A stretch of DNA of 61,728 nucleotides from Gemmatimonadetes bacterium 13_1_20CM_4_69_16 (GCA_001919865.1 MNIR01000004.1:1-61728), one strand, 5' to 3'; counted from the stretch's first letter, positions 8,118-16,132 are shown. The notes: generated by a model from the letters alone, not told the origin. Numbers and translations are program-made.

Positions 8118-8611
8118 TCCGCTTCGACCGCATCCCCGACCTCGTCTTGGGTCCGCTCGCCGGGCGTCCCGAGGCGGACTGGTACAAGGCCCCACCGGGA
8201 AAATGGTGCGCAGCGCAGATCGTGCAGCACCTGGCGATCGGGATCGACGGCAGCGGCCGCGTGTTCGAGTCGCGGCGGGCACATCCGCCGATGCGTCGCC
8301 GATCTCGGACCCTGCGGCAGCTGCTCGGCGACCTCGTGATGCTGCGACTGGGCTGGATGCCGTCCGGCTTCCGAGCGCCTCCCGTCACCCGTCCGGTAGA
8401 GCGGCCCGAGCCGGCCGTGGTGGAGCGGCAGCTGCGCGACGGGGTGGCGCGATTCCTGGCGCTCGAGCGCCAGCTACTGCCAGCCCGCGCTTCCGACTTG
8501 TTCGTCAAGCATCCGCGGCTGGGTGATCTGACGCTGCCGGAGTGGCTGCGCTTCCACGCCTTGCACAGCGCGCATCACGCTGGGCAGATCCGCGCGCGGC
8601 TCGCATCGTGA
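8114..8611 (+). CDS. DinB-superfamily protein
   Basis: A 165-residue four-helix-bundle protein. The DinB/YfiT-type metal triad is visible: His39 in VQHLAIG, and His151 with His155 in LHSAHHAGQI near the C-terminus. Members bind a divalent metal and often act as thiol transferases or are uncharacterised; the reaction here is unknown. The GTG start at 8114 overlaps the upstream stop (GTGA), and its own TGA overlaps the next GTG in the same way. The three genes from 7776 to 8766 form a tight chain. Confidence 0.75.
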   Translation: MIRFDRIPDLVLGPLAGRPEADWYKAPPGKWCAAQIVQHLAIGIDGSGRVFESRRAHPPMRRRSRTLRQLLGDLVMLRLGWMPSGFRAPPVTRPVERPEPAVVERQLRDGVARFLALERQLLPARASDLFVKHPRLGDLTLPEWLRFHALHSAHHAGQIRARLAS

Positions 8612-8766
8612 GCCGGAAAAAGAAGGACAAGCTGACCGTCCGAGTGCCGAATCCGCGCGCTCCCGTCAAAGAGCGTTTGAAAACCCCGTCGCACAAGGTG
8701 CATCGCCACGCCAAGCAGTATCGCCGGCGCCCGAAGCATCGACTTCCCCTCGGCGACGCGGATTAG
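8608..8766 (+). CDS. Small highly basic protein, 52 residues
   Basis: The GTG at 8608 overlaps the DinB stop codon, and 52 codons follow. About a third of residues are Lys or Arg, clustered at the start (SRKKKDKLTVRV) and the end (HRHAKQYRRRPKHRL), with several His. There is no signal peptide or membrane segment. The composition suggests nucleic-acid or ribosome binding, but no family is recognised. Support comes from the coupled start and from ending 4 bp inside the convergent regulator gene with no wasted sequence. Confidence 0.5.
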   Translation: MSRKKKDKLTVRVPNPRAPVKERLKTPSHKVHRHAKQYRRRPKHRLPLGDAD

Positions 8767-9464
8767 CGGGAGGCGGTGGTCCTCAAGACGACGCAGCATG
8801 CGCCCGGCTGCGGATCGAGCTCGGCCCGCACGCGCCGTGCCGCCGCGCCCTTCAGCACGCCTTCGAGCAGCGCGAGGTTCATGCCGCAGACCAGCGGCCG
8901 GCATTGGTTGGCGAGTGCTTCGAAGGGGCAATTGCGGAGTCGGATGTCACCGTTGACCCGTGCGGGCTCGTAGCCGCAGGCGTCGAGTACCGCCAGCGCT
9001 CCGGAGAGTACGCGGTCACGTCCCTGGCCGCCGCGCGCCCGCCGCGTCGCGGCGCCGAGACCGTGGCCCACGGCGCTGGCGGCGCGGCGGAGGGCGCGCC
9101 CGGCGGCGGGCGATCCCGCTGCGGTGAGGGCCTGCGCCAGCAACCGGCCGGCGAGCTCGTAGCGGCGCCGCGGGAGCGTGAAGTCGACCTGACGGGTGGA
9201 GCGGCGGTACAGCTTCGCGGGGCGGCCGGCACCGGGGCCGCGGCGCCCGGTCAGCCGGCGGTAAGACGTCTCGAGCAGGCCCTGCTGGACGAGCTTGTCG
9301 AGATGGAAGGCGGCGAGGGCGCGCGAGATCCGCAGCGCCCGCGCCGCCTCATCGCGCCCCACCTCGCGGCGCCGGCTGGAGACGTAGAGATAAAGACCCC
9401 TCCGTGCCGGTTCGTGCAACGACGCGATCGCCGCGATCTGGCGCTCGAACTCCGACCCGTGCAT
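8763..9464 (-). CDS. SufR-like HTH regulator with C-terminal cysteine cluster
   Basis: A 233-residue regulator. The N-terminal winged helix (EAARALRISRALAAFHLDKLVQQGLL) is ArsR/DeoR-like. The C-terminal part carries NCPFEALANQC (Cys179, Cys188), VCGMN (Cys193) and GACCVVL (Cys223, Cys224), with Cys163 before them. SufR and related iron-sulfur regulators have a similar cysteine set, so a cluster or metal sensor is likely. The ATG at 9464 follows TACATT by 5 nt. It is divergent, with a 92-bp gap, from an FAD reductase, a plausible target. Confidence 0.72.
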   Translation of the reverse strand: MHGSEFERQIAAIASLHEPARRGLYLYVSSRRREVGRDEAARALRISRALAAFHLDKLVQQGLLETSYRRLTGRRGPGAGRPAKLYRRSTRQVDFTLPRRRYELAGRLLAQALTAAGSPAAGRALRRAASAVGHGLGAATRRARGGQGRDRVLSGALAVLDACGYEPARVNGDIRLRNCPFEALANQCRPLVCGMNLALLEGVLKGAAARRVRAELDPQPGACCVVLRTTASR

Positions 9465-9469
9465 GCCGA

Positions 9470-9477
9470 AATGTATA
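9470..9477 (-). promoter_or_regulatory. Probable -10 region TATACATT for the SufR-like gene
   Basis: TATACATT on the minus strand ends 5 nt before the ATG at 9464, again giving almost no leader. On the other strand TACATT at 9537-9542 sits 14 nt before the FAD reductase start. Confidence 0.35.
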
Positions 9478-9556
9478 TGATGTGGGCGCCACTGTCACAG
9501 CGGCCCCGACGAAGATCCAGCGCTCTAACCGCAGCGTACATTATTGTTAGACCGAG

Positions 9557-10735
9557 ATGCCCGACTACACCTACCTGATCATCGGCGGCGGGATGACCGC
9601 GGACGCGGCGACGGCCGGCATCCGCGACGCCGATCCGGCCGGCAGCATCGGCCTGATCGGCGCCGAGCCGCACCCGCCCTACAACCGCCCGCCGCTCTCG
9701 AAGGCATTGTGGAAAGGGGAGTCGGAAGACACCATCTGGCGCACCGGGGCGAAGACGGCCGCGCAATTGCACCTCGGGCGGCGGGTGGTGAGCGTCGACG
9801 CCACTGGGCGCCGGGTCACGGACGACCGCGGCGCGGTATACGGCTACCGCAAGCTGCTGCTCGCGACCGGCGGCTCGCCGCGGCGTCTGCCGCTCGAGAC
9901 CGAACAGATCGTCTACTACCGGACGCTCGACGACTACCGCCGGCTGCGACCCCTGGCCACCGAGCCGCTGCGCTTCGCGGTGATCGGCGGCGGCTTCATC
10001 GGGAGCGAGGTGGCGGCCGCGCTGCGACTGCAGGGCCGGGACGTCGTGATGCTAATCCCGGAGGCCGGGGTGGGAGCGCGTGTGTTTCCGGCAGACCTGT
10101 CTCGCTTCCTGGTCGAGTACTACGGCGAGAAGGGCGTCACCATGCGGGTCGGGGAGGGGATGGCGGGCCTGGAGCGACGCGCCGGCAAGTGCGTCGTGCG
10201 AACCACCACGGGGCAGGAGCTCACGGCCGAAGTGGTGGTCGCGGGCCTCGGGATCCAACCCAGCGTGGAGCTGGCGGAGCAAGCTGGCCTGCGTGTCGGC
10301 AACGGCATCGAGGTCGACGAGTTCTGTCGCTCGAGCCACCCCGACATCTACGCCGCCGGCGACGTGGCGAGCTTCCATAACCCGGCCCTCGACGCGCGCA
10401 TCCGGGTGGAGCACGAAGACAACGCCAACACGATGGGCAAGATCGCCGGCCAGAACATGGCAGGGCAGAGCGTGCGCTACACCCACCTCCCGTTCTTCTA
10501 CTCAGACCTGTTCGAGCTGGGCTACGAGGCCGTCGGGGACGTGGACTCCCGGCTCGAGACAGTGGCGGACTGGAAGACGCCGTTTCGCGAGGGGGTCGTG
10601 TACTACCTCAAGGATCGCCGCGTGCGTGGCGTGTTGCTGTGGAACACGTGGGGCCAGGTGGACCACGCGCGCGCGCTCATCGCCGAGCCTGGGCCGTTCA
10701 CGTCACAGGCGCTGAAAGGCCGCCTGCCGGCCTGA
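9557..10735 (+). CDS. NAD(P)/FAD-dependent oxidoreductase (ferredoxin-reductase type)
   Basis: A 392-residue flavoprotein of the pyridine-nucleotide disulfide oxidoreductase class without the CxxxxC disulfide. Visible: FAD-binding YLIIGGGMTADAATAGI at the N-terminus, PPYNRPPLSK, a second Rossmann motif FAVIGGGFIGSEVAAAL near residue 140, IYAAGDVASF (FAD-contacting Asp) near 275, and a C-terminal domain of the ferredoxin/rubredoxin reductase or AIF type. It should pass electrons from NAD(P)H to a small redox protein. No ferredoxin gene is adjacent; the divergent SufR-like regulator suggests a link to iron-sulfur status. Confidence 0.82.
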   Translation: MPDYTYLIIGGGMTADAATAGIRDADPAGSIGLIGAEPHPPYNRPPLSKALWKGESEDTIWRTGAKTAAQLHLGRRVVSVDATGRRVTDDRGAVYGYRKLLLATGGSPRRLPLETEQIVYYRTLDDYRRLRPLATEPLRFAVIGGGFIGSEVAAALRLQGRDVVMLIPEAGVGARVFPADLSRFLVEYYGEKGVTMRVGEGMAGLERRAGKCVVRTTTGQELTAEVVVAGLGIQPSVELAEQAGLRVGNGIEVDEFCRSSHPDIYAAGDVASFHNPALDARIRVEHEDNANTMGKIAGQNMAGQSVRYTHLPFFYSDLFELGYEAVGDVDSRLETVADWKTPFREGVVYYLKDRRVRGVLLWNTWGQVDHARALIAEPGPFTSQALKGRLPA

Positions 10736-10749
10736 GGTGGGTGCCTTGG

Positions 10750-11463
10750 CTAGATCCCTGCGAACCAGGGATAGCCCTGATCCTCCCAGTAGCCGCCCGG
10801 TCGTTTGTCCGTAAACGTCATCGAGACCAGGTATTTCGTCATCTTGTATCCCAGCTTCGTAGGCGAATAGAGGCGCAAGGGTGCGCCGTGCGCCGCGGGC
10901 AGCGCGTTGTCGTTCATCCCGTAGGCGAGGATGGTCTGCGGGTGCAGCGCGCTCGCCATGTCCCAACCGTTCGAGTAGTCAGAGTCGAACGAGACGAACC
11001 GGATGTACTTCGCGGCGGCAAGCGGTTGGCAGCGCTCCACCATCGCCGACACCGGCACGCCGTGCCACGTCGCAATCGCCGACCACCCTTCGACACAATG
11101 ATGTTTGACCGTGTACGTCACCCGCGGCATGCGCGTCAGCTCGTCGAGTGACAGCTCGAGGGGCTGCCGCACGAGCCCGTCCACCCGTAGCCGCCAGCGG
11201 TGCGGGTTCTCGAGCAGCGGCATATCGGCGGAGATGAAGTAGCTCGGCAGCTGCGCGCTCCGCTCGGCCGGGCTGTAGGTCCGCGCCAGCCGCGTGCCGG
11301 AGAAGAGGATCTTCTCGCCGACCCAGTCGTTCAGGCGGCTGATGTCGAGCAGCCCGGGGCGCAGCGCGTTGCCGCCGTCCCATCCACACGCGGCGGCAAG
11401 AGACGCGGTGGAGGCACCCGCGGCGAGCTTCAAGAACCCCCGCCGATCGCTCGACCTAGTCAT
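10750..11463 (-). CDS. Tat-exported molybdopterin-dependent oxidoreductase (sulfite-oxidase fold, MsrP-like)
   Basis: A 237-residue enzyme. The N-terminus SSDRRGFLKLAAGAS is a twin-arginine signal followed by Ala-rich sequence and Cys26. The molybdopterin domain has LRVDGLVRQPLELSLDEL, and Cys123 in VKHHCVEGWS is the expected molybdenum ligand; GAPLRLYSPTKLGYKMTKYL follows. It probably acts in the periplasm with the adjacent membrane cytochrome b, with which it overlaps by 8 nt. This pairing resembles MsrPQ or YedY-type systems, but the substrate cannot be read from sequence. Confidence 0.82.
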   Translation of the reverse strand: MTRSSDRRGFLKLAAGASTASLAAACGWDGGNALRPGLLDISRLNDWVGEKILFSGTRLARTYSPAERSAQLPSYFISADMPLLENPHRWRLRVDGLVRQPLELSLDELTRMPRVTYTVKHHCVEGWSAIATWHGVPVSAMVERCQPLAAAKYIRFVSFDSDYSNGWDMASALHPQTILAYGMNDNALPAAHGAPLRLYSPTKLGYKMTKYLVSMTFTDKRPGGYWEDQGYPWFAGI

Positions 11464-12190
11464 GGCTGGGAAACCTCCCGCGGTAGCGCCCGGTGAGCAT
11501 CGCGCGCAACGAAGCGGGGTCCACCGTGAACACCAGAATCACGTGGACGATCGTGAACGCGACGAAGATCCACACGATCCAGAAGTGCCAATAGCGCGCC
11601 GCCTGGAACCCCCCGAACAGGGCGGTGAGCCAGGCGAACTGCACCGGCTTGTAGATCGAGAGCCCGGTCAGCACCGCGAGCGCGCCGAACAGGTAAATGC
11701 TGGTGTAAGCGAGCTTCTGGAGCGGGTTGTGCTTCCCTTGCGGAGGGTGGTCCTTGCGGAGGCGGAGGTAATAGCGCGTCATCTCGAACGCGCCGCGCAC
11801 ATCGCGCGGGCGGAACAGCAACGCGCGCCACTCGCCGCTTCCCACGAGATATCCGAGGTACAGCAACCCCACCGTCACGAGGGGCCACATGAGGGCGAAA
11901 TGCCAATTCAACGCGCCCGCGAGCCAACCGCCCAGTCGGCTCCACGCGGGAAACTGGGCGCCGTCGAACGGGCTCGGGAAAGGCGGGGCGCCGCGGTTCC
12001 CGAAGCGGGCGTAGGCCTGGTAGATCTGGAGGCCGCTCGTGATCATGCCGGCGAGCACCAGAACCGTCGCCCAATGGGTCAGGCGGACGATCCAATGGTG
12101 GCGGCGGACCGCTGCTTCCCGCGGGGGAGGGGGAGGGGCAGGGGCAGGGGGAGGCGGAGCTGCGGGTGTGACAGCCGGGCCGTCGCTCAT
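11456..12190 (-). CDS. Membrane cytochrome b subunit for the molybdoenzyme
   Basis: A 244-residue protein with a proline-rich cytoplasmic leader (residues about 7-23) and four or five membrane helices. Histidines suited to heme b ligation occur in HHWIVRLTHWATVLVLAG, LNWHFALMWP, RYWHFWIVW and FTIVHVILVF. This is the thiosulfate-reductase/formate-dehydrogenase cytochrome b class, which links the quinone pool to a periplasmic molybdoenzyme. It is transcribed first and the oxidoreductase second. The ATG at 12190 lies 6 nt from a TATATT hexamer shared with the divergent gene. Confidence 0.82.
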   Translation of the reverse strand: MSDGPAVTPAAPPPPAPAPPPPPREAAVRRHHWIVRLTHWATVLVLAGMITSGLQIYQAYARFGNRGAPPFPSPFDGAQFPAWSRLGGWLAGALNWHFALMWPLVTVGLLYLGYLVGSGEWRALLFRPRDVRGAFEMTRYYLRLRKDHPPQGKHNPLQKLAYTSIYLFGALAVLTGLSIYKPVQFAWLTALFGGFQAARYWHFWIVWIFVAFTIVHVILVFTVDPASLRAMLTGRYRGRFPSHD

Positions 12191-12196
12191 ACGGGG

Positions 12197-12204
12197 AATA
12201 TATT
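12197..12204. promoter_or_regulatory. Palindromic AATATATT serving as two opposed -10 elements
   Basis: Only 21 bp separate the divergent start codons at 12190 (minus) and 12212 (plus). The self-complementary AATATATT gives TATATT on both strands, 6 nt before the minus ATG and 7 nt before the plus ATG. It is the only AT-rich sequence in the gap. It would make both mRNAs leaderless and mutually exclusive at the polymerase level. Confidence 0.5.
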
Positions 12205-12211
12205 TCACGGC

Positions 12212-12727
12212 ATGAGGTACGCCACGTTGCTCATCTTCGGATGCCTCACTGCGTGCCAGGCGCGCGGTGTGACCAGGGCGCGCCTGGCGGATTCCTTGGA
12301 TCTCGCCACGCTCGTGCCGCGGGACTCGACCGACAGCGCGCTGGTGACGCCTCGTGTCGTCACGGAGCCGAGCGTGGTGCTGTTCTGGCTGCGCGCGGCG
12401 GACACGCTGGGCGTCGACGACCAAGCCGAAGCCTTCGACGATCTCAAGTACTACACCGAGCAGGTCGCGTCCGCGCTCCAGTCAAACGGCATTCGGCTGG
12501 TCGCGACCAATGCCGACACGGTGTACGTGGCGTTGCCGAACAACAAGCTGCGTCCCATCCTGCTCTCGGGCCTCGATTTCCCGTTCGGGTACCTGTTCGT
12601 CGATCCGGGCGGCCCCGAGCGGATCCTCACGGGCGTGTACGCCGACGAGGAGCTGATGGACGAGCTGCGCGCCTACTTCGACCTCTCGGACGACTCGACC
12701 GCGGTGCAGCCCCGGATCACCACCTGA
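12212..12727 (+). CDS. Lipoprotein, unknown function
   Basis: A 171-residue protein starting MRYATLLIFGCLTACQARG, a lipoprotein signal with lipobox LTAC. The mature region has EPSVVLFWLRAADTL, a 'YTEQVASALQSNGIRLVATNAD' type stretch split here as helix then strand, and FGYLFVDPGG near the end; the pattern of strand-helix-strand recalls a thioredoxin-like fold but no CxxC is present. Function is unknown. It is followed 5 nt later by the amidohydrolase and is divergent from the cytochrome b operon. Confidence 0.6.
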   Translation: MRYATLLIFGCLTACQARGVTRARLADSLDLATLVPRDSTDSALVTPRVVTEPSVVLFWLRAADTLGVDDQAEAFDDLKYYTEQVASALQSNGIRLVATNADTVYVALPNNKLRPILLSGLDFPFGYLFVDPGGPERILTGVYADEELMDELRAYFDLSDDSTAVQPRITT

Positions 12728-12732
12728 GCGCC

Positions 12733-14109
12733 GTGTCGGCCGCTCCCGATCTGATTCTCGCCGGCGGTGACGTGCTGCTGCACGAGGGCGGCTGGCGCGT
12801 GATCCGGACGGACGTAACGGTCAAGGGCGGGCGCGTCGCCGCGGTGGGGCAGCCGGGGACGGGTGAACGGCCCGGGACGGGGGACGGGGAAAGAGGGAAG
12901 CGCGCCATTCTGGTGCGCGACTGCGGCGGCTGTCTCATCATCCCGGGCCTCATCCAGGCTCATGTCCACCTCTGCCAGACGCTGTTCCGCGGCATGGCGG
13001 ACGATCTGCGGCTCGAAGAGTGGCTCGCCCGGCGCATCTGGCCGCTCGAGGCGGCGCACACCGAGGAGACCGTCTACTGGTCCGCCATGCTCGGTGCCGC
13101 CGAGCTGTTGCTGGGGGGCACGACCGCGGTGCTCGACATGGAGACAGTGCGCCACACGCCGTCGGCGTTCAAGGCGCTGGAGCGCATCGGCATCCGCGCG
13201 GTCGCGGGGAAGTGTCTGATGGATGCGCACCCCGAAGGCGCCCCGCTCGAGCTCGCGGAATCGACGGACGCAGCGCTGGCGGAAGCCGAGAGCTTGGCGC
13301 GCCGCTGGCACGGGGCGGCGGGCGACCGGCTGCGCGTCTGTTTCGCGCCGCGGTTCGTGCCGAGCTGCTCCGGCCCGCTGCTGCGCGCCGCGAGCGAGCT
13401 GGCCAACCTGTTCGGCGCGCAGCTCCACACCCACGCCGCCGAGACGATCGTGGAGCGGGAGACGGTGTTGCGCACGACGGGGATGGAGGAGATCGCCTAT
13501 CTGGACTCGGTCGGCATCTCGGGGAAGCGCGCGACGCTGGCACACTGCGTCTGGGTGGACCCCCATGAGGTCGCCCGCCTGGCGCGCCAGGGGACGAACG
13601 TGGCGCATTGCCCGTCATCGAACTTGAAGTTGGGCAGCGGGATCGCCAAAGTGCCGGAGCTGCTCGAGGCGGGATGCCGCGTCGCACTCGGCGCGGACGG
13701 GGCAGCCTGCAACAACCGGCTCGACATGTTCGCCGAGATGCGCCTCGCCGCGCTGATCCAGAAGCCTCGCCTCGGCGCGGACGCGCTCCCCGCGGGGAAG
13801 GTGCTCGAGCTCGCGACGCTGGGCGGGGCGCGGGCGCTCGGACTCGAAGACGAAATCGGCACGATCGCGGTCGGCAGGCGGGCCGATCTCGTCGTGATGG
13901 ACTTGCACGGGCCACACGTCACTCCCGACGGTGCCGATCCCGTGTCCCATCTGGTGTACGCCGCGTGCTCGAGCGACGTGCGCGACGTGTTCGTCGACGG
14001 GCGGCCGGTTGTGCTCGGTCACGAGCTCGTGACGGCGCCGGCGGAGGAGATCGTGCGCGAGGCCGGGCGCAGCGCGCGGGAGCTGCGACGGCTGGCGCGA
14101 CTCGCGTGA
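12733..14109 (+). CDS. Amidohydrolase, 8-oxoguanine deaminase/TrzN-AtzB-like
   Basis: A 458-residue metal-dependent hydrolase of the cytosine-deaminase-like branch. Visible: the metal motif HVHLCQTLFRG near residue 77, LHTHAAET near 235, ATLAHCVWVDPHE near 270, the active-site loop VAHCPSSNLKLGSG, and GADGAACNNRLDMF carrying the late metal Asp. Relatives deaminate 8-oxoguanine or dechlorinate/deaminate triazines. The GTG at 12733 follows the lipoprotein stop by 5 nt. Residues 41-56 are an odd Gly/Thr/Arg-rich insert encoded by repeated GGGACGGG units. The stop overlaps the cytochrome c start (GTGA). Confidence 0.82.
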   Translation: MSAAPDLILAGGDVLLHEGGWRVIRTDVTVKGGRVAAVGQPGTGERPGTGDGERGKRAILVRDCGGCLIIPGLIQAHVHLCQTLFRGMADDLRLEEWLARRIWPLEAAHTEETVYWSAMLGAAELLLGGTTAVLDMETVRHTPSAFKALERIGIRAVAGKCLMDAHPEGAPLELAESTDAALAEAESLARRWHGAAGDRLRVCFAPRFVPSCSGPLLRAASELANLFGAQLHTHAAETIVERETVLRTTGMEEIAYLDSVGISGKRATLAHCVWVDPHEVARLARQGTNVAHCPSSNLKLGSGIAKVPELLEAGCRVALGADGAACNNRLDMFAEMRLAALIQKPRLGADALPAGKVLELATLGGARALGLEDEIGTIAVGRRADLVVMDLHGPHVTPDGADPVSHLVYAACSSDVRDVFVDGRPVVLGHELVTAPAEEIVREAGRSARELRRLARLA

Positions 14110-15095
14110 TCGCGGCGATCCTCGTTGTCGTGGCGGCGCAGGCGCCGGCCGATTCCGGTGAGCGGGTGCTGTACCGGGACTGGTGCAGCAAATGTCACGG
14201 CGCCGACGGGCGCGGCGTGGCCGCGGCCACCACCCGCCTCAGCGTCCCGCCGGCCGACCTGCGGACGTGCCAGGGGAGCACCGCGGAGACCGAGCGCCGC
14301 TGGATCGGCATCGTGACGCGAGGGGGAGCGGCGTTCGGGTTGTCGCTCGACATGCCGGCGTTCGGAGAAGCCGCGACTCCGGAGCAGATCCGTGCGGTGG
14401 TGCGCTACGCGCGGTCGCTGTGCGGAGAGTCCGGCTGGCCGCCCGGCGAGCTCAACTTCCCGCGGGCCTTCCTCGTCGAGAAGGCGTTTCCCGAAAACGA
14501 GTGGGTGGTCGTGGAGCAGGGGCGTGGGCAGAAGCTCGTGTACGAGCGACGCCTGGGGAAGCGGCTACAGCTCGAGGGCGAGGCGCGCACGGCGTTCGAC
14601 TCGCTGCACCGAGCGTTCGATGGCGTGACGGCGGCCATCAAGTACAACCTGTGGCACAGCCTCGAGCACAGGGCGTTGGCGACCCTCGGGCTGGAGGTGA
14701 CGCCGCCGCTGGGCCGGCAGGATCTGTGGGAGGTCGAGCCCTACGTGGCGTTCGGAGCCGTTCCGGTGGGCGCGCTCGTGGTGCAGGGCCAAATCGTGAG
14801 CACCTGGGAGGAGTCGGGCGGCGCCACGGCGGTCTCGTACCGGCTCGGGGCGGGCCGGCAGATCGGGCGCCTGACGCCGATGCTCGAGGCCGGCTGGACG
14901 GTCCCGACCAAGGGGGCCGCCGAGCAGCTGCTGTCGTTCTATCCCCAGATGTGGGTGCAGCTCTCGCGCCTTGGCCACGTGGCAGCGTCGCTTGGTGCCG
15001 AGCTGCCGGCGGTCGGGCCCGAGCCGCGCCGCCCGCGCCTCATCGCGTTCGTGCTGTGGGACTACGGGGACGCGCCGCTATTGCACGGGTGGTAG
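14106..15095 (+). CDS. Secreted c-type cytochrome with C-terminal domain of unknown function
   Basis: A 329-residue protein. A short signal (VIAAILVVVAAQAPADSG) precedes a class I cytochrome c domain with heme motif WCSKCHGADGRG (Cys27, Cys30, His31) and a likely Met ligand in SLDMPAFGEAATPEQI. From about residue 115 there is a 200-residue domain I do not recognise, with repeated beta strands (PYVAFGAVPVGALVVQG; RLTPMLEAGWTVPTKG) that may form a barrel or sandwich. The GTG start is coupled to the amidohydrolase stop. Its 3' end overlaps the convergent LysR gene by 56 nt. Confidence 0.75.
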   Translation: MIAAILVVVAAQAPADSGERVLYRDWCSKCHGADGRGVAAATTRLSVPPADLRTCQGSTAETERRWIGIVTRGGAAFGLSLDMPAFGEAATPEQIRAVVRYARSLCGESGWPPGELNFPRAFLVEKAFPENEWVVVEQGRGQKLVYERRLGKRLQLEGEARTAFDSLHRAFDGVTAAIKYNLWHSLEHRALATLGLEVTPPLGRQDLWEVEPYVAFGAVPVGALVVQGQIVSTWEESGGATAVSYRLGAGRQIGRLTPMLEAGWTVPTKGAAEQLLSFYPQMWVQLSRLGHVAASLGAELPAVGPEPRRPRLIAFVLWDYGDAPLLHGW

Positions 15096-16065
15096 GGGGC
15101 GCAGAGGGGCGGCGGCCGGGCGCTTCGCCGGTCCGCGCGGGTCTCGCCGTGGCGTCGGCATCTCCCACCGCCCCGTCCCGGCGGGCCACGTCGATGAGCT
15201 GCTGTACCGCCGCTGATGCCTCGGGGAGCCACACCAGCGCGAGCCAACAGGGGATCGGAGGCTCGACAAACGGACGATACACGATCGCCGGCGAGCTCGT
15301 GCGATAGGGCGCGGCGATCGCCTCGCTCGCCAGCGCCCAGGTCTCTCCCGCGGCGATCAGCAGATTGTGGGAGGGCGCATCCTTGGGACGCTCGCGACGC
15401 CGCTGTGGCACCAGGCCACGGTCTTGCAGAGCTTCCTCGAACGCCTCGAGAACGCCGGGCCAGCGCTGCGAGGCAGAGTGAAGCCAGGTGAGCGTCTGCA
15501 GCTCCGCCAACCGCACCGCTGGCTTGGCAGCGAGCGGGTGGCTCCCCGGAAGCAACACTCCCGTCGTGGCACAGTCGATCAGGCGATGCACGCCGAAGCC
15601 GGGCATGGGCCAGCGCGCGACAAAAACGCTCCCGACGTCTACCGTCCGCTCGCGTAGCGCCCGGTAGGTCTCCCCGTCGGTCTGGCTGGAGACTCGCACC
15701 TGCACCTCAGGATGGGCGGCGCGAAACGTCGCCAGGAGGCCCTCGATGGTCCTGGCATAGAGCGACAGTTCGCCGTGCGCGAAGTGGAGTGTGGACGCGT
15801 GGGACTGGGACGCGCTGCGGGCGCTCGCGATAGCTCGGACCGCGCCGTCGAGCGTGTTGCGGGCCTCGGCCAAGAACGCCTCGCCGGCGCAGGTGAGTCG
15901 GACCCCGCGGGGGAGTCGCTCGAACAACGCGACCCCCAGCTCGGTCTCGAGATCATGGATCTGCTTGGAGAGGGCGGGTTGGGCGACGTTGAGACGCCGG
16001 GCGGCCCGGGCGAATCCGAGTTCCTCGGCGACGGCGACGAAATAGCGCAGGTGGCGCAGCTCCAT
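15040..16065 (-). CDS. LysR-family transcriptional regulator
   Basis: A 341-residue regulator. The N-terminal HTH (MELRHLRYFVAVAEELGFARA, then RRLNVAQPALSKQIHDLE) is canonical; the effector domain follows, with GVLLPGSHPLAAKP and WPGVLEAFEEAL visible. AAGGAG 4 nt before the ATG at 16065 supports the start. The C-terminus has about 45 disordered Arg/Pro/Ala-rich residues beyond the usual end, and this tail overlaps the cytochrome c gene, as if the original stop had been lost. Two tandem T-N11-A boxes over its promoter point to autoregulation and control of the divergent MEDS gene. Confidence 0.85.
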   Translation of the reverse strand: MELRHLRYFVAVAEELGFARAARRLNVAQPALSKQIHDLETELGVALFERLPRGVRLTCAGEAFLAEARNTLDGAVRAIASARSASQSHASTLHFAHGELSLYARTIEGLLATFRAAHPEVQVRVSSQTDGETYRALRERTVDVGSVFVARWPMPGFGVHRLIDCATTGVLLPGSHPLAAKPAVRLAELQTLTWLHSASQRWPGVLEAFEEALQDRGLVPQRRRERPKDAPSHNLLIAAGETWALASEAIAAPYRTSSPAIVYRPFVEPPIPCWLALVWLPEASAAVQQLIDVARRDGAVGDADATARPARTGEAPGRRPSAPPTTRAIAARPRSPTARTR

Positions 16066-16096
16066 CTTGCTCCTTTGGTAAACTTTGATTTGCTTT

Positions 16097-16102
16097 ATTA
16101 TA
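16097..16102 (-). promoter_or_regulatory. Consensus -10 TATAAT for the LysR gene
   Basis: TATAAT on the minus strand lies 31 nt before the LysR ATG, with a TTGTTG -35 candidate 16 nt further upstream inside the tandem operator. On the plus strand TATTAT (16096-16101) overlaps it and could serve the divergent HTH-MEDS gene. Confidence 0.55.
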
Positions 16103-16132
16103 CAACAATTGTAGCGTACAACAATTGTAGCG
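16101..16132. promoter_or_regulatory. Two tandem LysR-type boxes (perfect 16-bp direct repeat)
   Basis: TACAACAATTGTAGCG occurs twice head to tail (16101-16116 and 16117-16132). Each copy contains TACAA-CAA-TTGTA, a T-N11-A dyad as bound by LysR-type regulators. The copies are centred 16 bp apart and overlap the -35 and spacer of the LysR promoter, which suits negative autoregulation. The HTH-MEDS protein is an alternative ligand. Confidence 0.6.

Noticed and set aside
12241-14109. Longer N-terminal extension of the amidohydrolase
   Set aside because: The extension overlaps the lipoprotein gene out of frame and is Arg-rich; the GTG at 12733 gives the family N-terminus.
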